NCBI GenBank assembly: GCA_934845495.1
Contig: CAKWRB010000028.1
Coordinates: forward strand, 1-5,965
DNA length: 5,965 nt
Direction: 5' to 3'
Origin: an uncultured bacterium
GTDB lineage: Bacteria; Bacillota; Clostridia; Oscillospirales; Ruminococcaceae
This document shows, piece after piece, positions 5,174 to 5,965 of this stretch (position 1 is the stretch's first letter; the number at the start of each line of letters is the position of its first letter). The notes under the pieces were generated by a model, which was given only the letters and a program-made list of their open reading frames with translations, was not told the DNA's origin and did not search any database. The translations under genes were made by a program, and so were the position numbers.

Positions 5174-5965
5174 CGCTTCACCTCCCCGCCCGGCTCGATG
5201 GTATCCTTCAGCCGGGTCAGGGCGATCTTGGTCTCGGCTGTGGTCTCGCCCAGCAGCGAGGCGATCTCCTGGGCCACCCGCATCTGCTTTTCGATCACAC
5301 GGTCCGCCAGCTCGGCTGTCCGGCGGCGCTCCTTGTCCAGCTCCTGCTCCCGGCGGGTCTCCTCGGTGATATCCTTGATGATGCTGATCACCAGGTTGTA
5401 CTCCGGGTCAAAGGCAATGGTCTCCTCCACAAATTTACCGATTTCCGGCAGGTAGTGGCGGATGGGGCCATCCGTCCGCTCGCCGTCCATAGCCTGGAGG
5501 TATTCCACCGACCCCAGGATGGCATCGATGGGCATTCCCACCATCTCCCGGGGATTTTCCATGCCGAACAGCCGTGATGCTGCCTCGTTGGCCTGCTGGA
5601 TGATCAGCTTGGCATCCATGGCTATGATGGCATTGGGGGTGTTATCCAGAATGGCACCAGAAAAGCTCTCGGCCCGGGCCTTGAGGAAGGGCAGGCACAT
5701 GGAGAGATCGGCCTTGCCCTGACAGACTGCAATGGCCTTTTCCCGGCAGGTGCTGTATCCACAGGTGCCGCAGTTGAGTTCATCTTCGGGGCGGTACTTG
5801 CCCAGCTTGTGCAGCACCTCCTGAATGGCGGCTTCCCCGGGCTTTACCGCCCCGGAGCCGATGTACTGGATCGGCTTGTGCAGGCTGCCGGCGGGCTGAT
5901 CGTCAAAGTCCCGGCCGCTCTTGCCGCTGTACCGCTCCACCCGGGTCTTGCAGGTGATGGGGGAG
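5170..5965 (-). CDS. C-terminal part of a sensory [FeFe]-hydrogenase-type protein: Fe-S domain plus PAS, partial
   Basis: The frame is open to the right edge (264 residues visible), so the N-terminus is missing; a GTG at 5940 is internal. Counting from that GTG, residues 57-82 hold a four-Cys [4Fe-4S] domain of the PF04060 kind (Cys57, 60, 65 and 82, in the context NCGTCGYSTCREKA). A PAS domain follows at about 95-195, opening with ILDNTPNAIIAMDAKLIIQQ. The protein ends in a charged helix, about 195-247, without a histidine-kinase H-box or ATPase domain. This tail is typical of group C (HydS-like) hydrogenases, in which the H-cluster domain is joined to a PAS domain. The H-cluster domain itself is outside the window, so the hydrogenase label rests on the tail and the neighbouring phosphatase. 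Likely role: cytosolic sensing of H2 or redox state, passed to the coupled phosphatase. Confidence 0.75.
   Translation of the reverse strand, partial: SPITCKTRVERYSGKSGRDFDDQPAGSLHKPIQYIGSGAVKPGEAAIQEVLHKLGKYRPEDELNCGTCGYSTCREKAIAVCQGKADLSMCLPFLKARAESFSGAILDNTPNAIIAMDAKLIIQQANEAASRLFGMENPREMVGMPIDAILGSVEYLQAMDGERTDGPIRHYLPEIGKFVEETIAFDPEYNLVISIIKDITEETRREQELDKERRRTAELADRVIEKQMRVAQEIASLLGETTAETKIALTRLKDTIEPGGEVKR

Noticed and set aside
4112..5455. 447-codon open frame on the plus strand opposite the phosphatase and sensor
   Set aside because: It has the same mirrored-frame character, crosses the junction of two real genes and shows no family motifs.
5938..5940. GTG at 5940 as the start of the Fe-S/PAS protein
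   Set aside because: The frame stays open to the window edge, and family members have large N-terminal domains before this point.

Overview
The window looks like a chromosomal stretch from a GC-rich anaerobic Firmicute, most likely a clostridial gut-type bacterium of the Oscillospiraceae/Ruminococcaceae kind. The clues are strong GGAGG-type ribosome sites, a C-terminal fragment of a sensory [FeFe]-hydrogenase-type protein next to a SpoIIE-type phosphatase, and a feoA-feoB-small Cys-rich protein iron operon. This placement is inferred from gene content; no marker gene is present. All real genes read on the minus strand, so the story runs from high to low coordinates.

Region 1 (5965 to about 3767): the end of an operon. 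It starts inside a gene cut by the right edge, whose visible part holds a four-cysteine Fe-S domain, a PAS domain and a C-terminal signalling helix. That part fits the tail of a PAS-containing (group C, HydS-like) [FeFe] hydrogenase. An ATGA overlap joins it to a 389-residue PP2C/SpoIIE phosphatase with an extra C-terminal domain I cannot name. A 53-residue two-helix membrane protein follows, and a strong intrinsic terminator closes the unit.

Region 2 (3766 to 3522): a dense regulatory intergenic region of about 245 bp. It has a near-consensus promoter (TTGACA, 17 bp, TAAAAT) with a DtxR/IdeR-like box over the predicted start site and a second such box just before feoA. A palindrome overlaps the -35, and a leader fold followed by a U-run may attenuate transcription.

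Region 3 (3521 to about 1013): the ferrous iron uptake operon: feoA, feoB (best start ATG at 3270), a 54-residue FeoB-associated Cys-rich membrane protein, then a terminator.

Region 4 (about 1012 to 1): an extended -10 promoter, a 48-bp compound inverted repeat at the predicted start of the transcript, and the first 289 codons of a YibE/F-family membrane protein that runs off the left edge.

Together: a probable redox/H2-sensing signalling cassette sits beside a metalloregulated Fe(II) importer. Iron supply for Fe-S and hydrogenase enzymes gives a plausible link, but the terminator and separate promoter show they are separate transcription units. No tRNA, rRNA, mobile element or CRISPR array was seen.
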